64,000 nucleotides of DNA, from positions 226,867 to 290,866 of the forward strand of contig QLIY01000025.1 in assembly GCA_003260075.1 (NCBI GenBank). Reading direction: 5' to 3'. The translations under genes were made by a program, and so were the position numbers. This stretch comes from Phallusia mammillata (Eukaryota > Chordata > Ascidiacea > Phlebobranchia > Ascidiidae). This document shows, one piece after another, positions 49,559 through 62,340 of the stretch (position 1 is the stretch's first letter; the number at the start of each line of letters is the position of its first letter). The notes below the pieces were generated by a model. The model had not been told where the DNA came from, made no database searches, and saw only the letters and a program-made list of their open reading frames with translations.

Positions 49559-51494
49559 AGCAAGCTCTTAAAATGCTTTTACTCATGTACAGTAATGTAA
49601 TTATACTCATAAAACTTAGTGGTGAACATAACAGTAGTGTAGCCTACATGTCTTCGAAAATGAAGTAGTGTATTTTTTCAAAAAAACCTAACTATGCATC
49701 CAGATTAAACAACAAATCTCTGAAGTGTCAGTTAAAACCCATTTAGACCTGGATATCACATTAATATCCTAGCCTATTCTGTAGAGTACATTGTTTTGCA
49801 GTTGCTTCGATTTAACCGAGCCATCGACATTTATTGTGCATAAATATGTTGATTTCATTTGCAATGAAATAAAAACTTTACAATAAAAAGAACAAAACAA
49901 ATGAATTATCGTTGTGGTAGGTCTTGAGATTGTTTAAACCAAAACTTTGCAGGAATAAATAAACAATATAGAGTTTGTTTAACAGATTAGGCTTCAGACA
50001 AAAACCCATTGAGATTTATAAAAGAGTATAGCATGTACACCAATTTCCATATGTTTTAGACAAGGGCCAAAAAAATTGTTCCAATACAATGCTAACAAGA
50101 GGGTGTAATTATATGTTTCTCAGCAAAGTAATCCGCCCAGTTCTGTTTTTTTGCGATCTAATGATATGGCTAAAATCAGTCGCGTATATTACTGGTAGCC
50201 GTCAACATAATAATGAAACTTCTGTTATGAAGGTGCGGCCCGCGGTCCATGAATTGTATTTGGCCCATCAGTGTTAGAGCTTGCATGTCACTGGTCAATT
50301 GTGTGTGCCATATACCTACACGAGATTTTGCGAACTCAAGGAAGCCTAAGAAGGGGGGGGGGATGTCACTGGTCAATTGTGCGTGCCATATACCTACACG
50401 AGATTTTGCGAACTCAAGGAAGCCTAAGAATTGATAATGGATTTTATCGAGGAAGAGAGTGGTGCAAATGCTAACGTGAATGGGGTTGATAACACCAATG
50501 GGTAGAAGTTGGCTGTTTCGGTGATACATAGAGTTAAACTATACAACCACAGAAAAAAACATATTTTCATTGATTGGTTGGGTGAACGAATAAGTCAATA
50601 CGGTGGTGCTTAAGTAAAGGCCCAAAAATGAGAATCGCGCTTATATATCATACGTTTAGTTGCGTGAATTTAGTATTGTTGAGATTTGTCGCATTAACGC
50701 TAAAAACCTTTAGGAATATTAACCTATAGCTTTCCCGCCAACCGTCGATGTTGGTCGCCTGCTTTTCAACGCCGCTCTGGGATTTCGCTTATCACCACTG
50801 CTTGGGCTATTTTTGTTCGCTTGTGCATCACTTGAATCATAACATCACGTGAGCTTGATAACGGCCGTCTGCGTCATCTCAAGAAAGAGACAACTGGCAA
50901 AAGGTGACAGTGACGTCACAGTCTGCGATCGTCCCTTCGAATGATGCATTATAATGCAAGTTCATTCCCGAGACACGTAGGCATTGTAACAACATAAAGT
51001 GGTAGCAGGTAATGAAACTGCAGATAGCAAGGTGCTGTGTTGTAGTTTAAGAAATTTGGTTTAAATGTTGAGAGCAAATAAAAAGTGATAGTATTTGCTT
51101 TGGTTTGTAGTTATTTTGTTTGTTTTTTGGGGGTCAAAAAAGCCCAAATCTTTATTTGTAGAATAAAATTTTCTGTGATAAAAATAAGGATTTATTGTCA
51201 GTTAACAGTGCATCCCGTAGTTTAGGACGATTTTCTACGGGCAGCTTGCAGGAAAAGATAATAACATCGCATCACTAGGGACAATAAGTGCTTGAAGTAT
51301 CTGTACTGACAGTCGTCTGGGCGACAGCTGTTTTGCCGAAGACGAATAGACTACTGTTTTGTTGATTTGATTCAGTACTATACAATCCGCAAATACACGT
51401 ACATTTAATTATATCCTGACGAAACTAAAAGCTTAAAGTTTCAGAAAAAATTGTCTCAGAAACATTCGGGACAAAAAATATTAAAAAATTAAAA
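49559..51494. other. Intergenic region before the MuRF gene
   Basis: It contains the 3' UTR and poly(A) signals of the preceding gene, a poly-G-joined duplication (50284-50431) and about 1 kb of AT-rich DNA that should hold the MuRF promoter. CRE-like GTGACGTCACAG occurs at about 50910. No additional gene is supported. Confidence 0.5.
50284..50431. repeat. Direct duplication (about 69 bp) joined by a G run
   Basis: ATGTCACTGGTCAATTGTG... starts at 50284 and again at 50363, separated by a G run at 50353-50362. One base differs (GTGTGTGCC against GTGCGTGCC). Confidence 0.88.
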
Positions 51495-54400
51495 ATGGAC
51501 GCTTTACGCGTGATGACAGCCGGGGGTGGAAACCTTGAAGAAATTGAGCGACTTCTTTCGTGTCCAATCTGCTTGGAGGTTTATTCTAAACCTGTGGTGA
51601 TTCTGCCTTGCCAGCACAACCTCTGCCGAAAGTGCGCCAATGATGTGTTCCAAAATAGAGGAACTCCCATGGGCTCTGGTGGTCGGTTCAGGTAACATGT
51701 TTTTGTATACATTTTATGTATACTTGATGCAGTCAGTGATGGCATTCAAATTTTTTGTTACCCGGTTCTATCATAAAAGTCATATTTTTAGCTGGTCCTG
51801 TTGCAAAAAGTCCATTGACAGTAACCAGTAATGGTAACCGGTTTGCTGATCTCGAAAAATTCCGTTAGACGGTTCTATAGAACTGGTGCGAACCGGCTGA
51901 TCGCACCAGTGGATGTAGTCCAAAAGATTATCATAATTTGCCGAATTGCAGGTGCCCCACCTGTCGTTACGAGGTCGTCCTTGATCGTCATGGAGTTTAC
52001 GGATTACAGAGAAACTTGCTTGTGGAAAATATTATTGACATGTACCAATCCGAAAATCGAAAGCCCAACTTCAAAAAAGCCGAGGTAAACACAAAAGCGG
52101 CATGCTAACTACAATGCAAAAAAATAACATTTACTAAATGTGGCAAAAAATATCTGTTTTTGACCTATGGTATAATACATGAACATCTAATTTGCGATTT
52201 TTGTCAGGTATTGATGTGTGAAGAGCACGAGGAGGAAAGAGTAAACATTTACTGCCTCACGTGCCAGAAACCAACTTGTTCCCTGTGCAAAGTTTTTGGA
52301 CAGCATCAAGAATGCAACGTGTCGCCTATGGACAACGTTTACAAAGACCAAAAGGTACACTTGCGAGGCGCCACTACAGACGAAAATCAATCCAATTTGT
52401 TATGTTTTTGTTTTTTTTATTTTAGAGGGAATTATCTGATTCCATCGCTGTGCTTGTGTCCGGTAACGACCGCATGCAAGCAGTTATCAGCCAAACCGAA
52501 GAACTGGGAAAAATGACCGAGGTTTGATACAATGACGTCTCCATACCAACACCTTCTGCGTCATTTCTGATTATTATTTTTCTTGTTAAAGGCAAATGGT
52601 CGAAAAGCAAAAAGCGATTTGTGTGAGACTTTTGACAAGTTGTACGCTGTTCTTGAGGACAGGAAAAACACTATGATGGCAAAGATCACTTCCGATGTTC
52701 AGGAACGAAATCAGGTAAAAAAAACATTGTGTGCAAAATCTGACAAAAACACAATCGGGAAATAATGATTTTAAACGTGTTTTATTTGTCTAATCTAGGT
52801 TTTGCAAGAGATGCTTAATACATATGGAAAGCAACTGGAAAGTGCAAGCAAGCTTATGGAAGCTTCTTTGGGATTACTGGAGGAGCGGAGCGTTCCGCAA
52901 TTTCTAAGCCTTGCAAGAGAAACTATTGACAAGTACAGATACTAGAGTATTTAAACCAACTATTGCCTATAAACTGTCAACAAAGCAAGTTTAACAAAAC
53001 AACGGCAAATCTGCTTCAAGCATCATTACTTTTATTGTCAGATTTAACTAACTACAAGAACCTCAAGATGAGTAGCCTACACTGACTCCTTTTTTGTATC
53101 AGGATAAGTGAGGCATCACGTGCTTCAGACATACGAAAACCAATATTTAACATTCAAAACATGGATGAATTCAAGGTCAACTTTGACCAACAAGAAGCGG
53201 TGCTTAGGGAGCTGGACTTTCCCGATTTCCAAGAAGGTTTGCAGTAACTTCTATTGACGTTTGATATAGGCAATGCCTGATGGGAGTCATCGACATCTTA
53301 ACTTGCGTTGCGAAGTGTAGTTAACTTTCTTTGTTGTCTGTTTGCAGACAGCGCAGTGGAGCCGCAATCACGTGACGATGACGCGCACTGCAGCAATTCG
53401 CGTCAGAATGCAAATGACACGGGGGCGGAAACCCTTGTGAGCGAATCAGAGGACGAAGATGATGACGTCACGCACGAAGTTGTGGTCGATTCTGACGAGA
53501 CTCCTGGTACGTCAGTGACATCACGAAGCGATTTGGGAAGTGTTGACGATCGTCGAGCATCCGTTGGTAAGGATTTGAATATTGCGGTTTGCTAATTATG
53601 TGTTTATGTATGTTTGCATTAAGGTTAATTTGTTCAAATGCTTGTAGACGGATCTGTCAGAAGTTCCTCGCCTCCCATGTCATCAAGAGATACCAGTCGG
53701 AGGAATGGAAACGAAGAAGTAAGTTTTTCTCAATTTAATGTTCCAGTGACATTTAAGCCCTCAGTAGTAGTATTTATGGACGGGTTCTTGTATATTGCGG
53801 CTGTACATGACATGATTTTACACCACAAGTCATTTAACAACACTATTGAACGCTATGATTTTGGCCACAACTTTGTCAAGACTTTAATATATTTTAGGCG
53901 ATATAGCATTGACATGCGTCTTTCTAATACCCTCTGTGCGTGAGCGTTAAAGCTTTTCTTTCTACTTGGCGTCCTCGTTTTGCAGAGCCACTTCTATCCT
54001 AAGCTTTTTCATCTCATCGCGTTCTTACTTTCTTGTGCTTCTACTCAGAATCACAACTGGAGCATGTGGTAGCTTCATACTCGGACTTCATACATCTCGG
54101 ACCTTGCACAGCACATGTCAACAAAATCATATTTTCACTGCATCAATGCTCATCTATGAAATGAATCACCTCATCAAGTCATGTAATCAAACTGACATGT
54201 TCATGCTGGAAGATAAAAAACGACATTTTCCAGTGTCATAAAATGAAGCTATTTGATGCAGCAACCGCCCAGAAAAAATCGTCATACAGCAAGACTGTTT
54301 CTGCTTGTCCCATAGATGCCGACCTTAAAACGCGGCAGATGGTACGATCTCTATGTTCGTCAGCTTCCTCGACCGCAATTGACTGATGTTAGTGATTCGC

Positions 54401-54756
54401 TTGCGCAACTTTTGTCGTCAACCACTGCTTCTGCTGAACGCGAAAGCGATGCTTTCCTTACGACATCACCAGATTTGGACGCGTACCTCCCAGTGGACAA
54501 CAATACAAATGAAGATGACATTCACCCTGTCGACCGGGATAATTTAAGTCGACTTCACCGATCCGTGGCATCACTTTCCCTTCAAGCCTCGCCTCAGAGT
54601 TCATTTGAACGCAATGAGTCGCCGCCACCGTTAAGACGCCAAAGAAACGTCACCAGCAGTTCACCGACCCGCCAGTCAAGACAGCACCGACGCCCACGCT
54701 CCTACACCAGCCACAGAAGAAGGACTTGGTCACATCTGCTTGATAAAAAGCAGTGA
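51495..54756 (+). CDS. Muscle RING-finger E3 ubiquitin ligase (MuRF, TRIM54/55/63 type)
   Basis: MuRFs ubiquitinate sarcomeric and metabolic proteins in striated muscle and bind titin and microtubules. Exons 51495-51691, 51952-52084, 52208-52354, 52426-52521, 52592-52714, 52799-52932, 53103-53236, 53348-53566, 53648-53718 and 54316-54756 give 564 residues. Order: RING ([37 protein letters not shown]), the MuRF-specific segment [19 protein letters not shown], a B-box 2 ([20 protein letters not shown]), a coiled coil, and a COS-box-like region around [13 protein letters not shown]. The C-terminal part is acidic ([13 protein letters not shown]), then serine-rich and finally strongly basic ([12 protein letters not shown]), unlike short MuRF1 and nearer in length to TRIM55. 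The single chordate-type gene cannot be assigned to one vertebrate paralogue, so no symbol is given. Confidence 0.95.
51734..51911. mobile_element. MITE related to the 61559 element, in MuRF intron 1
   Basis: It starts CAGTGATGGCATTCAAATTT and ends in CGCACCAGTG; 8-bp flanks GATGCAGT (51726-51733) and GATGTAGT (51912-51919) match at seven of eight positions. CCGGTTCTATCA and AGACGGTTCTATAGAAC words match the reverse complement of the 61559-61674 element. Confidence 0.78.
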
Positions 54757-55715
54757 ACGCGTGAAATGATATGCACACCGGACTGGGATTTCACATCTGT
54801 TTTTCTGCATATAAGGCTGGAGCAATATTCTGCTTAACCAATGGCAAGTGAAGTAGTGATCACAAAAGGATCGCCCCAACGAGACTTTTTCTGAATCTTT
54901 GTTGTCAAGTATTTTACTGGCAACTGAGGTTATCATAAATGTTGCAAAGTTTCAATTTTCGGCTCTTCTTACTTCATGTGGATTTGGTAATCGTTACGCA
55001 ACTGAATGAGTATGGGGTTTTACCAATGATATATTTTCAAGAATGTCCGTGAATGTTGTTTGGTTTTGCGTCGGACTTAGCAGAGATTTGTTTTTTGAAG
55101 CAAACAAACAAAGCAAAGGTTTTGTTGTTGTTTTTGAGTAAAAAATGGTTATTGTGTAATTTAGAATTTCTTTGCTACTGGATATCATACAATACAATTT
55201 CTGTTTTGGTGCTAAATGTCAGTACGTCTTTTAGAAAAGGCAGTACAGGTTTAGTTGATTGATCAATTATATACAAGCAGACAAAATGAAGGTTTTCGCT
55301 GCTTGGACTGGCAAAAACGCCAGTATTAATGTTGTTTCTATGATCAGACTAAACCTTGAACTGTTACCACGGTTGATTGATCTTGAGGCAAAACGCCACG
55401 CGTAGTAAACAACTTTAAAACGAGTTTTTCTAATTGTGGTAAAAATCAAAGCTTGTGATTTATCCAAAGTTGTAAGCAGCGAAAGATAGTGACGCATCAC
55501 CGTTGTAAAAGGCTCGTAGTTCGTACCGCAGCTTTTCGAATAGGCTGTTTGGATGTATCATGTATGTCGGTAGTTTGGCAATCTACCTACTACCATTATG
55601 AACTCTAAATTTGGTTTACTAAATGCTATTACTTTTTACTCTTACATCCAGTGTATATGTTTTTCTAATCTAAAATCATGGTATCACGTAGGACTGATTT
55701 TGTGTAAAAGGCAAT
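54757..55715. other. Intergenic region between MuRF and MAP3K4
   Basis: MuRF 3' UTR and MAP3K4 upstream DNA. I see no exon, RNA gene or repeat that I can support. Confidence 0.5.
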
Positions 55716-58700
55716 ATGACAGGAAAAACCACTGAAAGAGTTCAGTATTTTCGTGGTCTTAGATTGCTTGTTGATGTAGGAAGGGAACGTTCTAATGAAT
55801 CTGAGAAGTTGCAGCCCAATGCATCATCTGTGCAGTTTCGAAAATACTTCAACAATATATTATGGCTTGAATTAAAAGCTCACCATAGCAACCGGTCTCT
55901 AATTGAACAGGATAAATGGGTACTGCATCAGAGGCAAAAGTCTGTTACAGAAATATGTTCTAAAGTGGAGGCCTTCAGATTTCAAGTATCTGAAGCTGTA
56001 GAAACTGACAAGGTTTCAAAATGTGGTAAAAACCCTCCTTGCAAATGCTACTTACGAAAAAGTGTTGAGCGTTTATCAGGCGATTATCTGAAAAGTCTTT
56101 TTGCAGGAATGCATCAAGTGCTTAAGATTCAGGAAGACATAGAGTTTGTTGAAGACCTTTATTCATCAATGACAGGCGTTGTTCAAGATTATCCTGAGTT
56201 TGGTAACCCTGTTTTGCAACATAAAATTCAAACTCTAACCTGTTGGTTGAACACAAGTTCAGAACTAATGTGGACTCTTCTAGCTATGGTAAACCTGCTC
56301 GGGTCTATGGAAAATAAAGAACACATCACAGGTTTTCTTTATGATTTGGATCTACTTGATCTTGCCGATGATTCTGTTGATGAATTTGTGCCAAAGTCAT
56401 ACTTAAGTATCTCACATTTGATGTTTTCTTGTTGTAGTTTGACAGAATCAGTGTTGCAAATGACTGAATTACAGTTTATTAAGCGAAGTGTGCAGAACAT
56501 TCACATGCAGTTGGTGAAAAACTATTTTGGTTGTCTGGTTAGATCGCGAAATGTTATTTGCCAAGACAACAGGCACAACCTGAAAAGCATTTCTCCAGAA
56601 ACTGCAAACTCAGATTGGAAAGCAATGGTAAAAACTCTTACAGATATGGGTTCTTTAGTGGAACATATACAAAATGATGAACTGGACAAAACTATTTTGA
56701 TGGTTTTGCAGAAAAATCCCAGTGATGGGGTAATAAGCTCCACTGATTTCTGGGGCCTACCCGAACTTGAACCACTGCATGTTTTCTTGTCCAATATTAT
56801 TTTCGCCATCATGAGTCAATGCCTGCAGGCAAGACTTCAACAGTCATTGTCCTGTAAAGAAAAGTGTTCATCCTCTACAAGTTTGCTAACAGTGCAGCAA
56901 GTGGTGGCAGAGTGTAAAGAAGTGATTGAATGTTCAGTTTTGGCACTGGCTGTGCATTTGTTTTTGATGCACTCTCTTCATTCAAACAATTCTTTGGAGA
57001 GCTTTGAACTATCCACAGTCCTCCCGTTCAGGTCCAATTTAATGTCACTCTTTAAAACCTACATGGATTTTGTACAGCTACTTGTTATTGGACAGCTAAA
57101 TGGTCTTCCCCATGCCCCACACACATTTATTGATATTCTCTATGATGAGTGGAACTTTGCCAAGCGTATTTCACTCAAACTTGGTTTGGGAGATGAGTGC
57201 ACCAAAAAGTACATCCACATGTGTACTGAGGTGTTTCAGTCCACTCAAACCTTTCTTGAGAGTGCTGTTAACGCAATTATCACTTCCAAAGCCAACGTTG
57301 AATGCTCACCGGTAAACACCAATTTTTCTGCGAGCTTTCAGTGTTGCATGTCACTTGACAATTCTTTAACTCCAAAATCACCACAAGCCGGAGTTTTGTG
57401 GTTTCATCGACAAAGATCAGAAAGTCCTCATTTGGCTCATATGCATTCTGTATTTGATGATAGCGGTTCCCAGCCTGATGAGTTTTTAGCTGTGCAATCC
57501 CCATTCTCAGACGATGCAGATGCCTGGGATCCTGTAGAATCAACAAGAAGATACCTCTTTGAGTTGGGTCGGGCGATTCGTGACATGTTTCATGAAGTTA
57601 GGGAGAGATTTACTCGTGCTACTCATTATGCCACTGTTCTGAAAGAGGATTTGGAATGTGCCATGACCTTTAGGTTTTTAAAAGATGTAACACCAAAAAA
57701 ATCCAAAGCAAAAGGTTGTGAATACTGTTCATTGTTGTCAAAGCTTGCCGAGTACAACGGGGGGGGGGCGCCACTGTTCTGAAAGAGGATTTGGAATGTG
57801 CCATGACCTTTAGGTTTATAAAAGATGTAACACCAAAAAAATCCAAAGCGAAAGGTTGTGAATACTGTTCATTGTTGTCAAAGCTTGCCGAGTACAACTG
57901 TCTTCGTGTGGTTCTAGATGATAATCTACAAAGCAGTGATCTTAGCTGGTTAGCTTTAGTTTTTGATATGTCACAATTTTACATCTTTGTAAGGTGTGAA
58001 CAAGATATTGGCTATGGTGCAGTGCTGAAAGAGCACATTTTAAAAACTTTGATCTCTTGTATGTCTGTTTCCAATTGCTTAGCAAACTCAGCCCATGACT
58101 CAGATGTGCTTTTTGTGGTAAGAAAAGTAAACTGTACAAATCAAACCCCTAAGTGTTCAAAGAAACATATCCCACATCAGTGTACTTGGCCAGGAAGAGA
58201 GATCGTTTTAAGCAATGATGATGTTCAAACTTTGCCCTACAATAATTTTCCAGAGGATTTACTCATTGACTTTTCCCATGACATGACAGTTGTTTGTTTT
58301 AAGGGGTCACATTTGCCTGCAAGAAGAAAGGAAATTTGCAAGCTTTCATCAAAATGTATGAAAATTGACATGATGCAGACCAGTGTGATTCAACAAACAC
58401 AGGACTTCTTCTCACAATTGCACCAGAGCGTTTTGTCATTTTGTGAGGGGGGGGGGGCTCATTGACTTTTCCCATGACATGACAGTTGTTTGTTTCAAAG
58501 GATCACATTTGCCTGCGAGAAGAAAGGAAATTTGCAAGCTTTCATCGAAATGTATGAAAATTGACATGATGCAGACCAGTGTGATTCAACAAATACAGGA
58601 CTTCTTCTCACAATTGCACCAGAGCGTTTTGTCATTTTGTGAAACACTCATGAACCATGTCTACAACATGAGTGAGCATTTACAAAAACAAGTCCGGTGT

Positions 58701-60158
58701 CAATTGTGTGCTGGTGGCCATGAAACTGAAATGCTGGTGTCTGAAATCAATCAAATTACACAGAGAATTTTTAACATTGGATTTGAATGTCTGCAATGCA
58801 CTTGCAAATTGCTCTCTGGTACAATCCGCCGTGACATGGACAAATTACAAGCTGCATTTGTCAGGAAATGGATGCTTTACATTCTGAAGCACTTGCCAAG
58901 GGGCAATGGAAAGAAACCAAGATGGGCTGCCAAAGGTTTAAAGTTTCTGGTTACTTTAAATCTAGATTATATCAGAGAGCTTTCTGATGAGGACTACAAG
59001 GAGTTTAAAGATTTGACAAACAGATTTTTTGACCATTTAATTGGTTCCAAAAACAAACCTGGTGTACACCATTTGGGTGATTCTCAAACAATCAACGCCA
59101 AAGTTGTATATCGCTCTTTAAGCGGACATTCGTCAAAAGCTTCAGATGAGGAAACTGAGATTGAAAATGATTATTCTGTTACAACGCAGATCTCTTCCTT
59201 GTCACTGAATAACTACCTTGAAAATGTAAGAACTGCAATACTGGACTTGGAGTATACAATTGATAAGGAGCGATATGACAATGGTGTTATAGGAAGAGTT
59301 CTTGATGCCACAGAATATACTCCAATTGTTCAGCTTCATATTAGATCTGCTAGTTTTCGGTGGCAACGTGGAAAGAAAATCGGCGAAGGCACATTTGGCA
59401 AAGTGTACACATGTGTTAATATGGACACCGGAAAGATATTGGCCATGAAAGAAATCCAGTTTCAAGCTCATGACGAGAGAAAAGTTAAGGAAATTCTTGA
59501 TGAAATGGCAAACTTTGAGGGAATGGTACACCAAAATCTTGTTCGGTATTTTGGGGTTGAGATTCACAGAGACTTGATGTTTATTTTTATGGAGTACTGC
59601 GATTCTGGCACATTGGCTGATATAAGTCAAATTGGATTGCCTGAGGTCATGATTCAGCAGTACACTTCTCAGCTCGTGACAGCTGTTCATGTTCTCCATC
59701 GTAAGGGAATTGTCCATAGAGACATTAAAGGGAGCAATATTTTTCTCATGTCCAATAGTCTGATTAAATTGGGTGATTTTGGAAGTGCAATTCGCCTAAT
59801 GGATAGAACTAAAACATCGCCGGGTGAAATTGTTTCTCGAACTGGAATCACCACTGCTTATACAGCACCAGAGGTGATTAACAGTGTTGGAGGGTACGGA
59901 AGGGCGGCTGATGTGTGGAGCATTGGTTGTGTTGTAATTGAAATGGCTTCTGGGAAAAGACCATGGCATGACCATGAGCCATTTCAGATCATGTACAAAG
60001 TCGGAATGGGAAACAAGCCAACAGTACCCGCCACTTTGAGTCATGATGGACAGAATTTTATCGGTCACTGTCTTGAAGTAGATACCAATGTAAGATGGAC
60101 AGTAGCTGCTCTACAGTCTCACCAGTTTGTTAAAGTTGGCCTTCCATTACAAGAATAA
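55716..60158 (+). CDS. MAP3K4: MAP3K4 (MEKK4) kinase, single exon, broken by two poly-G duplications
   Basis: MAP3K4 activates p38 and JNK through MKK3/4/6. An in-frame TGA lies just upstream of the ATG at 55716, so the start is supported. The frame runs 55716-57782, then in a shifted frame from 57791 and again from 58443. Both breaks coincide with G runs flanked by repeats; counting each repeat once leaves about 4,107 nt, or 1,368 residues (human about 1,608). The long N-terminal region matches the MEKK4-specific part. The kinase domain is complete: glycine loop KKIGEGTFGKVYT, lysine in AMKEIQ, catalytic loop VHRDIKGSN, DFG in KLGDFGSA, YTAPEVI, and DVWSIGCVVIEMASGKRPW. No intron is visible over 4.4 kb, unlike its neighbours. 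The interruptions are probably assembly faults, so I call it a functional gene. Confidence 0.93.
57630..57899. repeat. Direct duplication (about 130 bp) joined by a G run, inside MAP3K4
   Basis: The segment GCCACTGTTCTGAAAGAGG... at 57630-57759 reappears at 57770-57899, 140 bp downstream, after a G run at about 57759-57768. The copies differ (TTTTTAAAAG against TTTATAAAAG; AAAGCAAAA against AAAGCGAAA). The run shifts the reading frame. Confidence 0.92.
58262..58643. repeat. Direct duplication (about 185 bp) joined by a G run, inside MAP3K4
   Basis: CTCATTGACTTTTCCCATG... at 58262 recurs at 58458, after a G run at about 58447-58457. The copies carry several substitutions (TTTTAAGGGGTCAC against TTTCAAAGGATCAC), as expected of two alleles. 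Confidence 0.92.
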
Positions 60159-60802
60159 AAGTACCAATGATCTTTGTTACACATTTCAAATGCACCAACT
60201 CACATCATATGTTGCATCTTAGCTTGTACTGTAAAATGTAAATGTTCCTTTGAAATATTACAGAATGTTTGCAACTATCATTGTTTTAAGATAAAAATAA
60301 CACAACATTACCTATTGTACACTTTCATGTTTGCCTTGTTTTCAAAAATCATGCTGCCACTTTCACCCTACTCATTCATATATTAATAACCATTCGCCTT
60401 TTTCAATGTGTTGTTTTTAGTTTGACCAATTGGTACAACAATTAATGTCCATAACATTGTGATTTTAAGACCAACAAAAAATGTTTTTAGATCATTGTGA
60501 AAGCTTATTAAAAACGTTTTCCACATATGAAAGTCCAAAAATGCCAAATCAATTGTTTGTACTCTAAATTTGTTTTTTTAGATTTCATTAGTAAATGACC
60601 AAATTTGTCATGCCACAATGAAATTAAACCTCTCGTTAGTGTTTTTTTTTAACTTCACGTGATGGAGCTGTTTCATGTACTATGAATTTGGTTTTAAATG
60701 TCAGACCAAAATGTTTTTTTAATCACTGTGTGCTGGTGTCAAGATGTCAATATTTACTGACCATGACACATGTTTTTCAAGATATTAGGTATTAGTACAA
60801 AA
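60159..60802. other. MAP3K4 3' UTR and LRRC59 promoter region
   Basis: AT-rich, with no exon or repeat I can defend. The two genes are only about 640 bp apart. Confidence 0.5.
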
Positions 60803-62294
60803 ATGGTTGTTTCTGATCGATCTCTATCAGTTAAAGAATTAAAGAGTCGGACTGATGGGAATGAAATGGACTTGAGTTTATTGGGCTTAAACAAAGTTCC
60901 TGTGAAAGAAATAGTAAGTCTATGTCTTATATTTCTCCAATTATAAGTCGCATGTTGAGGTGTTAAAATATATAACACATGCTGTGACATTGAATACTAT
61001 TGTTTCAAAATACTTCTTATTGTGTTCACATTATAAAACTATTTGTAAACAAATGTTAGTAAAGCAAATAACTCTGGAGTAACCCAGAACCATGTCTAAT
61101 GGTTGCATGCAAAATACTTTTAAACACCGATTTAATGAAAATGCAGATGGGATAGAAATACTATCAGGTTGGCATAAAACTGTAAGTAACCATCATTTCA
61201 AAACTGCATAAACTGTAGGCTGAAAAAAACTGTTGTAATAGCATAAATGCAGTATTATTGTGTGTGTTTTTTCATTTCAATTTGTGACATTCATTTTTCA
61301 ACTGTCCCAACTGTTATGTTTTTTGATAGGCAGCAATTCCGAAAGCCAACACAATTGATTTATCATGCAACCGAATTGTTATTCTACCTGACATATTTTG
61401 TACAATGCTTAAACACTTGGTCAAGTTGGACCTAAGCAAAAATCAACTGCAAGAGCTTCCCGAGGATTTTGGAAAACTAGAACAGCTCCAACATCTTGAC
61501 CTTTACCACAACAAACTAAGGTACCACAACTTTAGTGATTTTTTTCTATACTTTTAAGCAGTGGTGGAATTCAACCTGTTTGCATCGGTTCTATAAAGCC
61601 GTCTCACGAAATCGACTGAAAAATATGAATTTTGTGATAGAACCGGCTGACAAAAAATTTGATCCCCACCACTGCTTTTAAGGACTTTATTTTAACCCAC
61701 ATGTAGTTTTACACCCAAATGTTAGCAGATTGTCTATTTCTTTCTTTTTAATTTCTTTTTCAGCATATTGCCTGTTTCATTCTGTCATTTACGAGCCCTG
61801 AAGTGGCTGGATCTTAAGGACAACCCACTAGATCCTGGCTTTTCAAAAGTGGTTGGGGACTGTTTGGAGGACAAACAGTGCAAGCAGTGTGCTATTAAGG
61901 TTGTTGCTGCAATGAAAGCTGTGGCATCCAATCAGGAACGGGAAAGACAAAGGATGTTAAAATTACAGAGAGGTATATTAATTAAAAGCATTGTTTTTTT
62001 ACACTTAATATTACCAAGTTCCTTTGTTTTACAGAAAAGGAGGCTGCCAGAAAAGCTGAAGAACAAAAAATTACTCAAGCAAGAGCTCAAGCTAAAAAAC
62101 TAGAGAAACAAATGGAAAAGGAAAGAAAAAGGTAATTCACATTTCACCAGCATTTGTAATAAAATCCAATTCTCTTCACTGTTGACTTCAGGAGAGAGTG
62201 GGAGGAGCAACAAAAAATACAGTTGCTTGATGATGAGAAAGATCAAATTCATCAAAGTGACATTAGCAAGAACAGCAATGAAAGTGTTGATGAA

Positions 62295-62340
<46 letters not shown>

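Noticed and set aside
59202-59717. 171-codon minus-strand frame inside MAP3K4
   Set aside because: Antisense to the kinase domain, with no family resemblance.
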